Assembly (NCBI RefSeq): GCF_000218685.1 | Contig: NW_006763290.1 | Span: forward strand, 1,882,315-1,946,314 | Direction of reading: 5' to 3' | Length of the DNA stretch: 64,000 nucleotides | Source: Serpula lacrymans var. lacrymans S7.9 | Lineage: Eukaryota; Basidiomycota; Agaricomycetes; Boletales; Serpulaceae | In this document: in pieces, positions 1 to 12,236 of the stretch | How positions within the stretch are numbered: position 1 is the first letter of the stretch | How the letters are laid out: the number at the start of each line of letters is the position of its first letter | The notes under the pieces: generated by a model | What the model was told of the DNA's origin: nothing | The model's input: only the letters and a program-made list of their open reading frames with translations | The model's database searches: none | Position numbers and translations under genes: made by a program

Positions 1-3000
1 CCAAAATCTCCTGTGAAGATGACATTTACACCACCAAATGGCTTATTTGCAGTGTTTCTATCCCAAGCTTTGGCAGTACTCATTCTATGGGAAATGTCAC
101 TGAGCAGGTGTGCAGATACCATGGAAATCTTGTTGATGACAAGATACTTGATGTCGCGCCAGATTACTTCCAATTGCTCTTGTTTTGGTGTTTGGCTTTT
201 GGTAGAAAAGTCAGTGCGTGAATTGTGTAACCTTTTATTAACACAGCGGCACAAGCTGTGGGAGCACTCATGATAATCTGATGAGCAGCATTGTTTCTCT
301 TGAATAATTCGACAATCGCATTGATAACATGGCTTTTTCCAGAACCACATATACCCGTGATATGCAGCAAGAGCTGATTGTCAGCATTACAGAGAAAATG
401 GTTGCCAACTATCCAAAATGCTCGTTCTTGCTCGTCGTTACCGGCGATGCCTGTGTTGCGGATCACATCTGATAGATAGTCAATAGGAGAGGACGTGGAT
501 GGGAGGGCGTGATGTGAGGGACCTGCAATCTCAGTGACATGCGTGAGGGGCTCAGCAAAATCCTCCAAATGTTCGGTTGGTGGCAAGTCATCACTATTTG
601 AAGGTCTGTCTGATGTAGGTCTTTTTTTTTACTTGATCTCTTTCATCATCAACGCTTGCATACCTATTAACCTTTTGTCACAATCAGCCATGAGAGTTGA
701 GTGGTGAAGATTGGGGTTTATAGGTGCATTGGGAATGACATCAAAAATTCCACAGCAATTCATGTTAAGAAGAATACATTCACAATCGGTGAGATCACTG
801 CTTTCCATTTGAGCTACATCTTCCTCGAAAGCATCATCATCATGATCATCTAACCCCATTGTTTGCAGGGAGGGGCCATTTAGAACAGAGAATCCGGGAC
901 CCTCAATGTCATCTGAATGCTGCATACCATCCATCGCGGTGAATAGTTCAGGTTGATGCGGGTTTGTTCGACGGACGTGGGAGTGTAGGTCTCTTGTGTC
1001 CTTGCATTCATTTTCAACATTCATATTTGCCATGAGTGTTTTATGTTTAGGTGAGAAATCATAACGTTGAAATGCTTCTGTCCAACTCTCGTTTGTAGAT
1101 CTCAAGTCGGAGGGACGTCTCCAGGGCTTGAACAAAATGAGCATTGCCCGACTCCAATTATCAAACTCCTCACCATCACGATCAGGTCTTGGAAGAGGGC
1201 GCCCCAGAAGGACAGGCACGAGATGAAGTTCTCTCATCCAGATTAAGTGTGTCAAGTGTTGTGGGTGTTTATGCAGGAATTGCCCTCTGGGTGCCGCAGA
1301 TCTACCAGGTCGTAGTTGCAAACATCCATCCTTGTGACGAACCTCGTCTGTATGATCCAACCACGTTAGTCTTGCAGACTCATGGGAGCTAAGGATCTTT
1401 TGGCAGCATTCAATGTAGTCCCATAAAGGAAGACTTTGGAAAACCTCTTCTTACTACGATAGCAATAATCTTGTAAGTCGCTATTGATCGAGATATAGTT
1501 GTTTTCGACACTCACACTAATCTCCTCTGTGAGTGCAGTTTGGTCATCAGCACGGGAAAGTAGGTGCCCAGCGTTGTCATGAAAAGGGACATTACTATCA
1601 TCTTCTACAGAGGATGAAGACTGAAGGTCTCCAGCGAAGTGGGAAGATATGTATTGGTCAAATTCAGACCATCTAAGAACGTGAAAGGAATGACTGGTAT
1701 AACAGTCCCCTCCTCCAATGAGGTAGGACATGACTTGTTGATGTGACATCTCTTGACGAGCCATTATAGCATTTACACTTTTAGTGAACAAACTTTGACT
1801 CCTCACCGACTCAGGAGTGTCGTCACTTTGGGGAAATTTCTTCTCGTTCTGCTTAATCGCGTAATGCAATGCGTCCAGGCCAACGTGCACGGAGCGTGCT
1901 CTTAGTGATATAATTGCTTATATAGTAAAGTAAGGCTTTCGCCGCTTCACCCAAACCAACATATTTGATGTCCATATTACACTTAAGTAGGAAGATGACA
2001 ATGTCATTAAAGTTGTTAATCTTTGGGTGCAATCTCCACAATAATATTCCTTGGGTCTCACTATCAAGTTCAGTGAGAGAACAAGTAGACCCGTTTATTC
2101 GCATCCTACAATGTTGGTCATTGCGAGGCTCTCCCGGTCGCAAGTGTTTCCAGCACGTGTCCGTATGCTCGTGCCAATTACATGTGAGCGCTAAATCAGT
2201 AACAAAGTCTTGAAAGCGTTGTGCAAAATGAACGTCGTCTTCACTCAATATCAGCCAATCTGCGAGTCTAGGATCTAGTTGGTCAGGTGCACGTGGAGGC
2301 CTCTGAAGTGGATGGTCAGGGCTGTCGATTACGACTTCTGTTGTACCAGGCAGCTCACATTGAATGATAGACATAGACTCCAACCAAGTGAAAATCTGGG
2401 TCTTGTAGTCCTCGTCTGCCAACATGCGATCACGCAAGCTTTGAGGGTTAGGATCGCCACGTATCCATATCAGCATGTGACAATGCAAAGTACCTCTCCC
2501 CTGAGCCTCAACCATCCCATAGTATGTGTCACAAACACCAAACAAGCCAGGTTGCTTGCTACCATACTTCAAAACGATGTTCATAAAACTGGTAATGATA
2601 TGATCGAAATGGAGAGCGGCTGAACCGGGGTTCTTTGCGACAAATACAGACCTTTGCAGAGCACTCAAAATTTTCCACTCCTCGGGCAACACGTCACCAA
2701 AGAGGCCGACCAAAAAGTGATTGATAACTGAAGGATTAATAGTCAAAAATAAAGCCGGAGTACCTAACAGCTTCATCAACACACGGATCTCATTGCGCCG
2801 ACACTGCTTGTAGCCACTGCTACCCTTCACATCCTTGGCTAAGAACTTTAAACAATTAAGAAGCTTAACAGCAGCTTTCTGTTGACGGTTGGAAGGTTTC
2901 GCGTAAGGGTCGGACTCCCAGATACAAATGAGATTGGTAAGTGCGGGTGCTTGTTCACTAATTTGCCTACCTATTGATATGCGTTCGGAAGCTTGAATAT

Positions 3001-4576
3001 GAAAGGTGACATGTTTCATGACTTCACGTCGCTGCATTATGTTCCAACAAACATACGCAAAGTCAGGGTCACTTTGAAAGGGAGAGTCATCTTGCAATAT
3101 CAAGTTGCAAAACTGGCGCTCAAAAGATATAGCTTGGTCAAGACGTCGATCGGGATGATGAAAACAGCCTATTCCCCAGGGGTCTAAGTGGGGAAAAAGG
3201 TAGGTCAACACGGCAGGATCGTGGTCAGCAAGTAGGTGGGAACCAGAACACATCTCAACAAATTGTTTACCGTCTAGACAGTGGGCAAGAGCAGTAGCTT
3301 TCATCAGCCGATAGCTAGCAGGTGAGTGATCTCCATTTGTGTAACCCACAGCTTCGCGAACAAAATCAGAATTGTCTTCTTCAGTGTTATGTTCAACGAG
3401 GTTCTCCTCACGATCAGTATGGTCAGCGCAACATGAAGCGGTCTCACCAACCCTTTCACTTGGAAGGAAATTAAGTTGGATGGCAGCGGGAACACCGTGA
3501 GATGAAGGTCCGTCATATAACGCGTCTAAATTTTCTTGACTGAAACCCACTCTGTACCACGGGTTATTTGCGACCAAAAATTGAATCATAATTTGAACAT
3601 TATGTTTACTGCATAATATGGGGCTAATCTTGGCAACATTTGCTCTACTGACAACGGAATCCTTTCCTACAAAAACAGTACAAACAGCTTTCACAATGTC
3701 TTCGGAGGAAGGGGGCAAGACCTGTCGTAAGTGAACAGAGTCTTGAGGGATGATAGCAACATTGCCTCGGACGTAATGTTGGGATGCGGTAGGATCGCCA
3801 TGAAAGGTTTTGTCTGAAAATAGATAGGAATGAACGGTTGCACGTGCGCGAGATACCAATGCTTTTACCAAACATACTGGCAGCAGAAAATGCATTACGT
3901 TCTGTAACAGGTATACATTGATGGCCATAATATTGAAAGTTTGCAAAAGCATCTTTTGGCTGCTTATTGTTATGAAGCAGGCTGTGCCGACAACTCCCAC
4001 AAACGTGGATGTCACCAAGTAACCAAGGGGTGTGGAGCCCATTGACGTGTAAGATTGCCTCGTTGTATAACGCAAAGTCGTAGTTATTAGGTAACACACG
4101 ACGGGGGAGGAAAAAGTTTGTCAAGAGGGAAGGTCAACGTCAGAGCCATGCACAACATGAATATGAGTGGGCGCAAACCTGCGAGCACAAACGGCACAAG
4201 TCTTCCTCGTAAGCGCATCGACAGCGTATTGAGTTTGCCACGCACAAATAATGTCATGTTTCTGTTGTTGTGTAGCGATCCAAGGAAAGTTAGCAGTATC
4301 AGCGACATTGTGTGTGTGTTGACGTGCATATGTTAATCTTTGCAGTTCCGATTCTCTGTCCAACGCACCAAGGTGCTCTCGCAAGGCTTCATGCATTGAG
4401 ATGGCGGGCGGAGCGTTTTGGAGACGAGTACGAGGGTGAATCATGACTTGAAAGGTAAATATGAGCCATGGGGAACAGATCTGAGAACAAGCATGATCAC
4501 GTAGTAAAGCGAGGAGCACAGATTTGGTAGCACGACAAATAGAAGTGATGTTATGGGTTGCCGCAATGGATCGCAA
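1..4576 (-). pseudogene. Helitron Rep-helicase (RepHel) pseudogene
   Basis: Seen in order on the minus strand: 4576-4121 (cysteine motif TCAVCARRF), 4124-3645 (CGSCRHSLL, FANFQYYGHQ), 4099-1853 with the Helitron Rep domain, 1890-1366, 1360-629 (PVLLGRPLPRPDRD, LILFKPWR) and 586-1 with the Pif1-like helicase. The HUH motif of the Rep nuclease is visible as GTLHCHMLIW near residue 536 of the 4099-1853 block, and the nicking-tyrosine region as YYISNYITK near residue 725. Walker A is GICGSGKSHVI (about 340). The helicase continues to the edge through WRDIKYLVINKISMV and GGVNVIFTGDFG. The blocks overlap in different frames (for example near 3880, 1870, 1363 and 180), which I read as frameshifts and not introns. 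In an active element this protein nicks, unwinds and joins single-stranded transposon DNA. Confidence 0.82.
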
Positions 4577-5037
4577 TTGTGAACAAGTCAGATAAGTATA
4601 ATTGTCTAGTGAGTCAGAGAAAGGACCTGTACAATCAGCATACGTCCAATGGGATAGCGGGATAGTGTAGGGAGTTCCTCTCCATCAAACACACAAGAAA
4701 ACGCAAACCACTGGTTGAGACGTGCACTTGTGATTTCCCCCTCAACATCACCTTCAGTTTCAGACACCACCAGTGAGTGAATCATAAAGATCACGACCAG
4801 ATCACGACCTAGAAAGACACGACCGTTGAACGATTGGGTGAAGGATAGTGAGATGGAGTGTAGTAGTCGACTACTTGGAGAGCGATTATCGATAGTGATA
4901 AGAGAAGGGTACAAAAATGAAAAAAGGACATATTGTAAACAAGGACAAACCGGAAGACGGTCCTATACAATTTGCGACGAGGAATGCTATCTATCAAACC
5001 TGGTCACTGAGGGACCAGGAATAGGGGGCCTTGTAGA
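1..5037 (-). mobile_element. Helitron (rolling-circle transposon), decayed, cut by the left window edge
   Basis: The minus strand carries the whole order expected of a fungal Helitron: a zinc-ribbon-like N-terminal region, Helitron-like Rep domain and Pif1-type helicase. The helicase runs off the left edge, so the 3' terminus (CTRR with hairpin) is not visible. The 5' terminus is uncertain: on the minus strand a TCTACAAGG start preceded by A lies at about 5037, which fits the A/T insertion rule of Helitrons, but I cannot prove it. Several frameshifts separate the coding blocks, so this copy is not autonomous. It ends within about 100 bp of the PCM1 start codon. Confidence 0.72.
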
Positions 5038-5142
5038 TATCAACTCCGCCCGCTGATGCCAACTCCGCCGGGTAATGTCACTTCTCACAGTTGGTTGACT
5101 GGAAATTCCCCGCTTCTTGCACTCATTCTGTCTACACCGAAG
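4577..5142. other. Intergenic: Helitron 5' end and PCM1 upstream region
   Basis: No intact gene. The minus strand may hold the decayed start of the Helitron protein, while the last 100 bases form the putative promoter of PCM1. I see no clear TATA box. Direct transposon contact with the PCM1 promoter is the only notable point. Confidence 0.4.
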
Positions 5143-7059
5143 ATGAATTCACTACCATTGGGAAAGATCACACTCTTCTCAGATCTTCACCCTAAGCTTT
5201 ATCCCGCTTATTTTAATTATGGAACTGCAGGGTTCAGAATGCCGTATGAGTTTTACATATTCCCAATCAGATTTGTTCCTGACTATTGGTTTTGTACATT
5301 GAAGTGGGAAAGTGCTCGATTCTGTTCTGTTCAGGGTTGGTATTCTAGCTGGCCTTCGAAGCAAGAAAATGGATGGCAAAACTGTAGGCATTATGGTAAC
5401 AGCATCTCATAACCCCGAAACGGTATGTATATAAAATTAAGAGTTGTTCATCTTATATCATCGGGATTCAGGATAACGGTGTGAAAATGGTCGATCCACG
5501 CGGAGAAATGCTTGATTCGTCCTGGGAGGTATACGCTACAACCCTGGCTAATTCATCCACTACCGAAATGTTTTTATCTACTCTCGAAGAGTTCGTCGAA
5601 GCTGAAAAAATAGACTTGTCGAAGCCTGCTAGAGTTGTCTACGCTCGGGACACGCGCCCTTCAGGCCCTGCCCTGGTGGCTGCTCTCGAGGATGGTTTTG
5701 CAGCTATCGGGGCCGAAGCAAGAAATGCTGGTATCACCACGACCCCTATTCTACATTATCTTGTCAAAGCTATAAATACGAAGGGCACCGAAGAATGTTT
5801 CGGCGACGACTCAGAACATGGATATTTTACCAAGCTCAGCGAGGCATTCAAGAAACTCCTGGTGAGCTATGTCGTAAATGGCGAACTTTTTTTTATTTAC
5901 CTTTACACAATGATAGCTAGGAAAACCCACGCCTTCACCTTTAGTGATTGACTGCGCCAATGGTGTGGGTGCTCCGATTGCCGCAAAGCTCGCTCAATAC
6001 CTTGCCGCCTCCATGCCAATGCTTTTGACCAATACAGCCATTGACAACCCGGGTGCATTAAATAACCTTTGTGGTGCAGATTACATCAAGACTACTCAGA
6101 AGATACCTCCTTCTTTGATGACTGTTCTTCAACCAGGACAGCGCGCATGCAGTCTTGATGGTGATGCGGATCGGTTGATGTATTACTATCTAGACAGTCG
6201 AGGCCAATACCACATGCTAGATGGAGACAAAATTGCAGCACTTGTTGCCAGTTTTATCGTTGAACTTGTCAAAGCTGCTGGTCTTGAAAATCGAATCAAA
6301 ATTGGCGTTGTGCAGACGGCATATGCAAACGGCAGCTCAACCAAATACCTCTCCACTGTGAGTTGTCTAATGTATGATTTATGAGAAAGACTACTAATAA
6401 ATTATTGGTAGCGCTTGCCTGTGAAGTGTGTCTCAACTGGTGTAAAACATCTCCATCACGCAGCTGAGCATTATGACGTGGGCATATATTTCGAGGCAAA
6501 TGGTCACGGTACTGTCCTGTTCTCCCAACAAATCCAGAATATACTTTCTGGCTGTCAACCCTCGACCCTTGCGCAGTCAATAGCAATTAATCATTTGATT
6601 AATTTGGCCCAGTTGATTAATCAAACCGTTGGAGATGCACTTTCGGATATGTTACTCGTGGAGGTTGTCCTCGCCCATAGGTCATACGGCTGTGTTGAGT
6701 GGGACTCCCTATATACTGATCTACCCAATCGTCTTGTGAAGGTTCTGGTAGAAGATAGAAATATCTTCAAGACGGAGGACGCGGAACGGCGATTGGTCAG
6801 CCCACCTGGGCTACAAGAGAAAATCAATGATTTGTCGCATAAATATGACAGTGGACGGTCATTTGTAAGGCCGAGTGGCACAGAAGATGTAGTCCGCGTG
6901 TATGCAGAAGCAGCTACTAAGCAGCAAGCTGATGGTAAGGCATTAATTCATATGAAGTAACTTTCTCTCATTTCCACAGAACTAGCATTCCGTATAGCTG
7001 GAGTGGTATATGATGAAGCTGGAGGTGACGCCTCTCAAAGACCGATGGAATTCTTATGA
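5143..7059 (+). CDS. PCM1: Phosphoacetylglucosamine mutase (N-acetylglucosamine-phosphate mutase)
   Basis: This enzyme interconverts GlcNAc-6-P and GlcNAc-1-P, the step before UDP-GlcNAc, so it feeds chitin, N-glycan and GPI synthesis in the cytosol. I place exons at 5143-5243, 5305-5422, 5472-5861, 5917-6357, 6412-6934 and 6980-7059; introns are 45-61 nt with GT-AG ends and all phases agree, giving about 550 aa, the usual family length. Motifs in order: NYGTAGFR near the start, the phosphoserine loop VTASHNPE ending at the third intron side (5398-5420), metal site [13 protein letters not shown], sugar-binding YFEANGHG, and phosphate-binding [14 protein letters not shown] near the end. ATG 5143 was chosen because it puts the GTAGFR motif about 27 residues from the start, as in homologues; an in-frame ATG at 5056 is possible. 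All key residues are present, so the gene looks functional. Confidence 0.95.
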
Positions 7060-7977
7060 GTACTCTTGTGAAGCTTACAGCGCTTTGCAAATGTGTTGAC
7101 AGTACTACCGTTTTGAGAGATAATAATTAATTCCTATCGATTACAACCAAGTTCCATGATGTGCTTCTTGCACAACAGATACACCCTCGCGACTTTTGGA
7201 CTGAGGGTCGAATCATTCCACCAATTTTTAAGGGTTGCAGACCTTTGTACTATCGCTGTGATACATGGCATTACTTTCCGCTCCAGGGACAAGAAACAAT
7301 GGATGTTTTGTGATTTACAGAATCATGTTTGCCAGTCGCAGTGTTTACCTTGGTAATTTGTTTTTGAAGCTTTACAGAGAGATTGCACTCTGCATTCCCG
7401 GGCCATTCAAATTGAAGAACCTGCGGAAGCTGTTGATCCTGCCAACGAGCATGCAATATAACTTTTTTCCTTGCGAGAATCTAGACATCACCAGTGCCAC
7501 ACACATTATGCAGCTGACAATGACTATTTTCCACAGCTTGCTTCCGATGATTTGTGCAAGCTTATTATCAAAGAGTCACAAGGTCAGATGGGATATGAGC
7601 AAATATTTTCCTTGTGCAGTATGTTTGCACAGCATTGTTCAAGCCTCTCTTACACGCTTCGTCTATATGTTTGGAGTTGCTACAAAATCTTTGTCTGCCA
7701 ACTGTGATACATCCAAGTACTTATGACTTTGATGTGTATCACCATGCCTTCCTGTAGTAAATCTGTGCTCAGCCAAATGATAATTAACTCAGTTTATTTC
7801 CATGTACGCAGGATTTTCTGCTTGCATGGGAAACTCCTTCCTAATTATACTTTCTTTCCAACTCCAACACTTCCTTGATTTCAGAGCCCTTGAAGGATCA
7901 ATGAAGATATTATGCAACTGGGCTACCTGGAAGTTTGTTATTCATGTCATCATTCGTTGGTGAAACTTCAGAGGCAT
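7060..7977. other. Intergenic region downstream of PCM1
   Basis: About 0.9 kb with only short, overlapping open frames on both strands and no recognisable domain. It should hold the PCM1 3' UTR. I see no RNA gene or clear repeat here. Confidence 0.5.
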
Positions 7978-8375
7978 TGTTAGGATGCACAATTTTTGTA
8001 CCTTTAACTTTCATCCTCCGTTTCAACCTTCTTTCTCTTTTGTGACATGCGGCACTTTCCTTTTATTTTCAAACTCCCTCTATCCTTACTTTCTCGTGCT
8101 GCGCTACTTTCTTCATGTTTAGATACAAGTCTCTCATGCGATGGAGCTGGTCACATGGGCTGTGCCCTATGACATCATCAGCCACTGCTTTATCAACTGT
8201 ATAGTACAATATGTACAAATAAATACCCCAATAGACCCAGGAGACTCCTCAGCAGTCCTCCTGTTGTATACCCACAACTAACTTGGTCCTATCCTAAGGG
8301 GTTTAGCCACTCCTACCTTCTTCACTCTTGCCTGTCTAAGTTGTGCGCCAGAATATCAAAACATTGGTTGTAACA
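7978..8375 (+). repeat. 5' LTR of Gypsy copy 1
   Basis: Begins TGTTAGGATG and ends GGTTGTAACA. It shares blocks such as GATGGAGCTGGTCACA-like, ATGACATCATCAGCCACTG, ATCAACTGTATAGTACA and GGAGACTCCTCAGC with the LTRs at 50867-51281, 52810-53042, 54351-54762, 62368-62784 and 63843-64000. A gag-like start follows about 550 bp downstream. Confidence 0.85.
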
Positions 8376-8926
8376 TTAGGACTTGCTCTTTCTACTCTCT
8401 CACACTTTGTGCAAACTTGGACCACAGGGTTAAGTGGACATCTTTCAAACAGTAAGACTTGGGTGCCAGACTGGTATTTAGCATTTGCTAGCCAGTGGAA
8501 ACCAAGTGTGTGTCCCAATCCTACAGGCGAGCTCCTGAGGACGGGGTACTAGAGAGAATCAAACCAAACATTACACAGCCCCCAGTGTCAAGGGGAGTAC
8601 TATAGCTCAACGGTGGTGTGGAACTATTGTTGATTAGATTTACATACAAAACTCCTTTTTTGCATTCCTCTGACCAGGCTGGGCACTTACTTGCCTTTGC
8701 CAGTCTGGAGAAGGGTTGACAGCTTAACAAGTGGACCACCCCCTGACAACCATTTGGACCAGGGTTTACTACATTTACCTTTTATATAAAATTTCAATTA
8801 CTATAGTGTGGGTAGTCAGAGATTGAGATCCAATATCCAGCAGGGAAGGGGTAGATCTGCAGATAGCAAGCGGGGACCCCCTGTTACATTTTTTTTACTT
8901 TACATCACTAAATCAAACAAGTCGCC

Positions 8927-9860
8927 ATGTCAGTGCAAGTACAAACAGTGGATGTTAATACTGTCCCTTACCAAATGTGGGAGAAGATTACAAATCTCAC
9001 CGCACAACTAGAAGAAATCCAGGCAAACCAAAGTGCTGGAACCATTGAACAAAAAATTAAACAAGAAAGTTGAAATTGTTGCTGATCCCAGTGCTTTTGA
9101 GGGAGATCAGGCTAAATTTTCCAAATGGTGGATCAAGCTCCAAATCTGGATCAAGGCAAATTGAGATGTCTTTTCAGATGATTTTGAATAGCAATAGCTG
9201 TGCTGTCAAGGCTCAAAAGACCTGTGGCAGGTTAATATGCCCAAGTTAGACTCCAAGGGTGCTATACTGCTGGTCACTGGCCTACTTGGGAGGAACTCAA
9301 GATTGAAATTGAAAGATATTTCAAACCCCAAGCTGAGCATGACTGGGTGTGTCAGCAAATCTGTTCCTTCAAACAAGGAAACATGATGACAGATGCCTGT
9401 TCCTGGTCCTCTCCATCCAAGGAAGTTTTGGAAATGAACATGCAGTGGATCTGCTGGAACACAATGTGGCCCCTCACATTGCAGAACAGCTCTATCTGCA
9501 GGATATGAGAAGCGAGAACCTCTGGCAAGCAGCAGAAGAGGTCTGCAAAATTGGTAGGGCCATGGAGCTCTACAAAATGCAATTTGGTGGCGGGACCACC
9601 ACCACAAACAACTTTTCCCAGAGGCACCCTGGGTCATCAAACCAAAACAACAATCACTCTCACGGGTTCAAGCTGTTTGGGCTGCAGCCAGGACCGGGTG
9701 CTCCTATGGATATTAGTGTGGTCCAGGGCAGACAGATGCACAGATTCAAGGGCAACTACTACAACTGTGGCTGGTCGTTTGTATGACAAAGTCCGGGCCT
9801 TCTTTTATGACCAACAGGTTGCTGAAATGAAGGCCCAGGGAAAAGAACTCAGAGCTTAGA
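8927..9860 (+). pseudogene. Gypsy gag remnant (copy 1)
   Basis: From ATG 8927 (good context, GTCGCCATG) the frame reads MSVQVQTVDVNTVPYQMWEK and then shifts into a typical gag segment (VADPSAFEGDQAKFSKWW, IKLQIWIKAN). A second open stretch at 9349-9786 continues with DLLEHNVAPHIAEQLYL, a Gln/Asn-rich linker and NYYNCG, which looks like the start of a zinc knuckle that is then broken. Gag forms the virus-like particle of the retrotransposon. Frameshifts near 9050 and stops near 9164 and 9230 make this a pseudogene. Confidence 0.75.
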
Positions 9861-10261
9861 TCACTTGGGTGCCTTCACTCTTAAAAACAATGAAGCAAAC
9901 CACAACAAGGTGGCCCCTGCTCCAGGGTGTTGCACGAGCAATAAAGGAAAGGGGGTGGCTCCCCATTTTGTAAATAAAATTTTTAACTTATTATCTGAAG
10001 TATGTACTTGTATTCAGAAATGTGACTGTAATACTTGTGATATTACTGCTGCACCAGCATCTCCCCAGGAGCATGGCCCCGGCAAGATAACTACTAGGGT
10101 GCTTGATTCTGGTAAAAAAAAGAATATAAAAAAATTGAAAGTAAAAAACATGTTTTTTTTTAGTTCTTCTTCTTCTTTGGAGTCACTTTCCACCAAAATC
10201 CCAAGGTGTGTGTTAATGTGCACATATTTATTCCAAAAAGGGATTCATTTAGATGTTGGTG

Positions 10262-11432
10262 TGGAAGACCTTGCCCAGGCATAGTACACCCAACCAGTGC
10301 ACTGCTTGATTCAGATGCCAACAGTGTTTTCATAGACCAGGTCTGGGCGGAGCAAAATGGACTCCCCCTTGTAAAATTAGATATGTCTATTCCCGTCTAT
10401 AACATTGATGGTACACTAAACATGGGTGGCTGCATAATGCACAAATGTTCTTTTATTGTCAAGTACCAAGGACACAGAGAACGAGTCACCGCCAAGGCTA
10501 CCCAACTAGGGAAAATTAATTTAATTTTAGGCTGGACCTGCTATTTAAACACAAATTTGAGATTGACTGGCAGACAGGGGTTGTCACATTGTCACATTGC
10601 CCTCAGGAGTGTAATGACTTGGGTAAGCTAAGTCACATCCGTCAAACTGGGACTGAAGAAAAGATAAACGCTTGTCACGTTTATGCCAAACTCAGATCTT
10701 TAGATAAGGTTGACAATGACAATGACGAGGTAAAGCCTGAGGAAGAGATTAAAAAGATGGTGCCTCCAGAGTACCATAACTTCTGGAAAGTCATTTCAAA
10801 ACATAAATCAGAGTGTTTCCCAGAGGCTAAGCCTTGGGACCATGCTATAGATTTGAAGGACACCCTCAAGCCGAGAAAGGACCATATGATTCCCATCTCT
10901 GCTCCAGAAAGAGATGAGGGTTCTAGTTTCATAGACAAGCAGCTATGAAAGGGTTACATCAGACCTTCCAAGAGCCCTAAGACATCCCCGGTGTTTTACA
11001 TCCATTAAAAGGATGGTAATGAGTACACAGTTAAAAATAAATATCCACTGCCTTTAATCAGTCAGCTAGTAGACAATTTGGCTGACACCAAGACCTTAAC
11101 AAAGACAGATTTCAGATGGGGGTACAACAATGTACTCATCAAAGAAGAAGATGCTTGGAAGGCTCACGTGCCACTGAGGATCCTTTGAACCCCTTGTCAT
11201 GTTCTTTGGGTTGACCAATTCACCAGCGACCTTCCAGAGCATGATAAATGAAAATTTTGTGGATATGGAAAAGTGTGTTATCATTTACATTGACCATTTT
11301 CTTAACATTTACAAAGTTGGACGATGAGGCTGAGCATGACAGGATTGTGCAAGAAGTCCTTTGACACTTACAGGAACAGGACCTATTTGTCAAACTCAAA
11401 AAATTTAATTTTAAAGTGAAGGAAATAGACTT
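10262..11432 (+). pseudogene. Gypsy protease and N-terminal reverse transcriptase remnant (copy 1)
   Basis: The protease is recognisable as ALLDSDANSVFID (about 10297-10335) with the flap and the later LILGWTCYL segment; the active-site Gly after Asp-Ser is replaced by Asp, so it is probably inactive. A linker and the RT entry follow (PEAKPWDHAIDLK, about 10825-10860), then KYPLPLISQLVDNLAD (about 11040). The polymerase core is out of frame and has YIDHFLNIY where YIDD is expected. The frame is broken by several stops and by the inserted element that starts at 11433. Confidence 0.8.
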
Positions 11433-12236
11433 GGCCATCAGGAAAAACCCTTTTGCTATATAGTGCTATATAGCCACCATCTATATATATAAATGCATTC
11501 ATAGAAACTATAGTACTATCAGTGCAATCATAGCTCTTATAGCTCTTATAGCACAGTAGTAGGCAAAAATTTAACCAAGGGGAGAAGTATCTACAATTCC
11601 CTCAAACTCTGGATTAATCTGATAAACTTGTTCAATAATAGAAAGAGGCCAGAAGTGTTTGGAGTCAAGTATATTATTATAGGCAAGGTACTATAAGTGC
11701 TTTTATAGCCTATAGCAGCCTATATAGCTCCTATAGCTGCAAAGGTCATAGTTATAATATAGTTCAAGGTGCTTAAAAGGGCTAATAAATCATCCAGTAT
11801 TAATTAATTATATAGCTTGTATTAGTGAAATAGTAGTTTGTATCCCTGATACTCACAAAATAAGAATAACGATTTATCCAAATATAAGTAGTGACAATGA
11901 GTAAAAAAATAATCTAAGTCCATGAAAGGTCAATATATAACACCTGTATGATACATTTTATAAGCTTTCATGGTGTAGTGGATAAATGTGATGTGTAGCT
12001 ATAGGTTGCTTAGTCACCAAAAAGCTGACTAGCAGATTGAGAGTTCAAATCCTGTCTGTGTTAATTTTTTTCAATCAGCCACACAACAATTTCCAACATC
12101 TATAAGAGCATTTATAGAGCTATATGAGGCTCTATAGATGGCAGAGGTTCTATAACAGGTTTGACCACTATAACAGCTTTATGAGTACTTATAGTGCTAT
12201 AGAGCTCTATATAGCTACCCCCATCTTTCCTGATGA
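11433..12236. mobile_element. 804-bp TIR element (MITE-like) inside Gypsy RT, with tRNA-like core
   Basis: Comparison with Gypsy copy 2 (around 48600) shows that this AT-rich block interrupts the RT at the DFLGM-type motif. It has matching ends: CATCAGGAAA at 11436-11445 and TTTCCTGATG at 12226-12235, and is flanked by the direct repeat ACTT at 11429-11432 and 12237-12240. Inside it is full of TATAGCTATA-type short repeats and holds no coding frame. It is best described as a non-autonomous DNA transposon; a tRNA-derived segment lies in its middle. A related end occurs at about 63832-63842. Confidence 0.75.
11965..12065 (+). other. tRNA-like sequence with A and B boxes inside the TIR element
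   Basis: The stretch has a B-box-like GAGTTCAAATCC (12041-12052) about 70 bp after an A-box-like TGGTGTAGTGGATA (11971-11984), and a T-rich run (TTTTTTT-like, about 12063-12071) just downstream that could stop RNA polymerase III. The T arm does not pair well and the spacing is long, so this is a tRNA-derived sequence and not a normal tRNA gene. It suggests that a SINE-like head was captured by the element. Confidence 0.45.

Noticed and set aside
6296..6881. Minus-strand ORFs within PCM1
   Set aside because: Antisense shadows of well-conserved exons.
7156..7726. Open frames downstream of PCM1 as a small host gene
   Set aside because: Overlapping frames in both directions, no domain, no consistent exon pattern.
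11460..12220. Array of TATAGCTATA-like repeats considered as CRISPR-like or satellite
   Set aside because: Units are irregular with no constant spacing, and the block is bounded by TIRs and a TSD; CRISPR would not be expected in a fungus.
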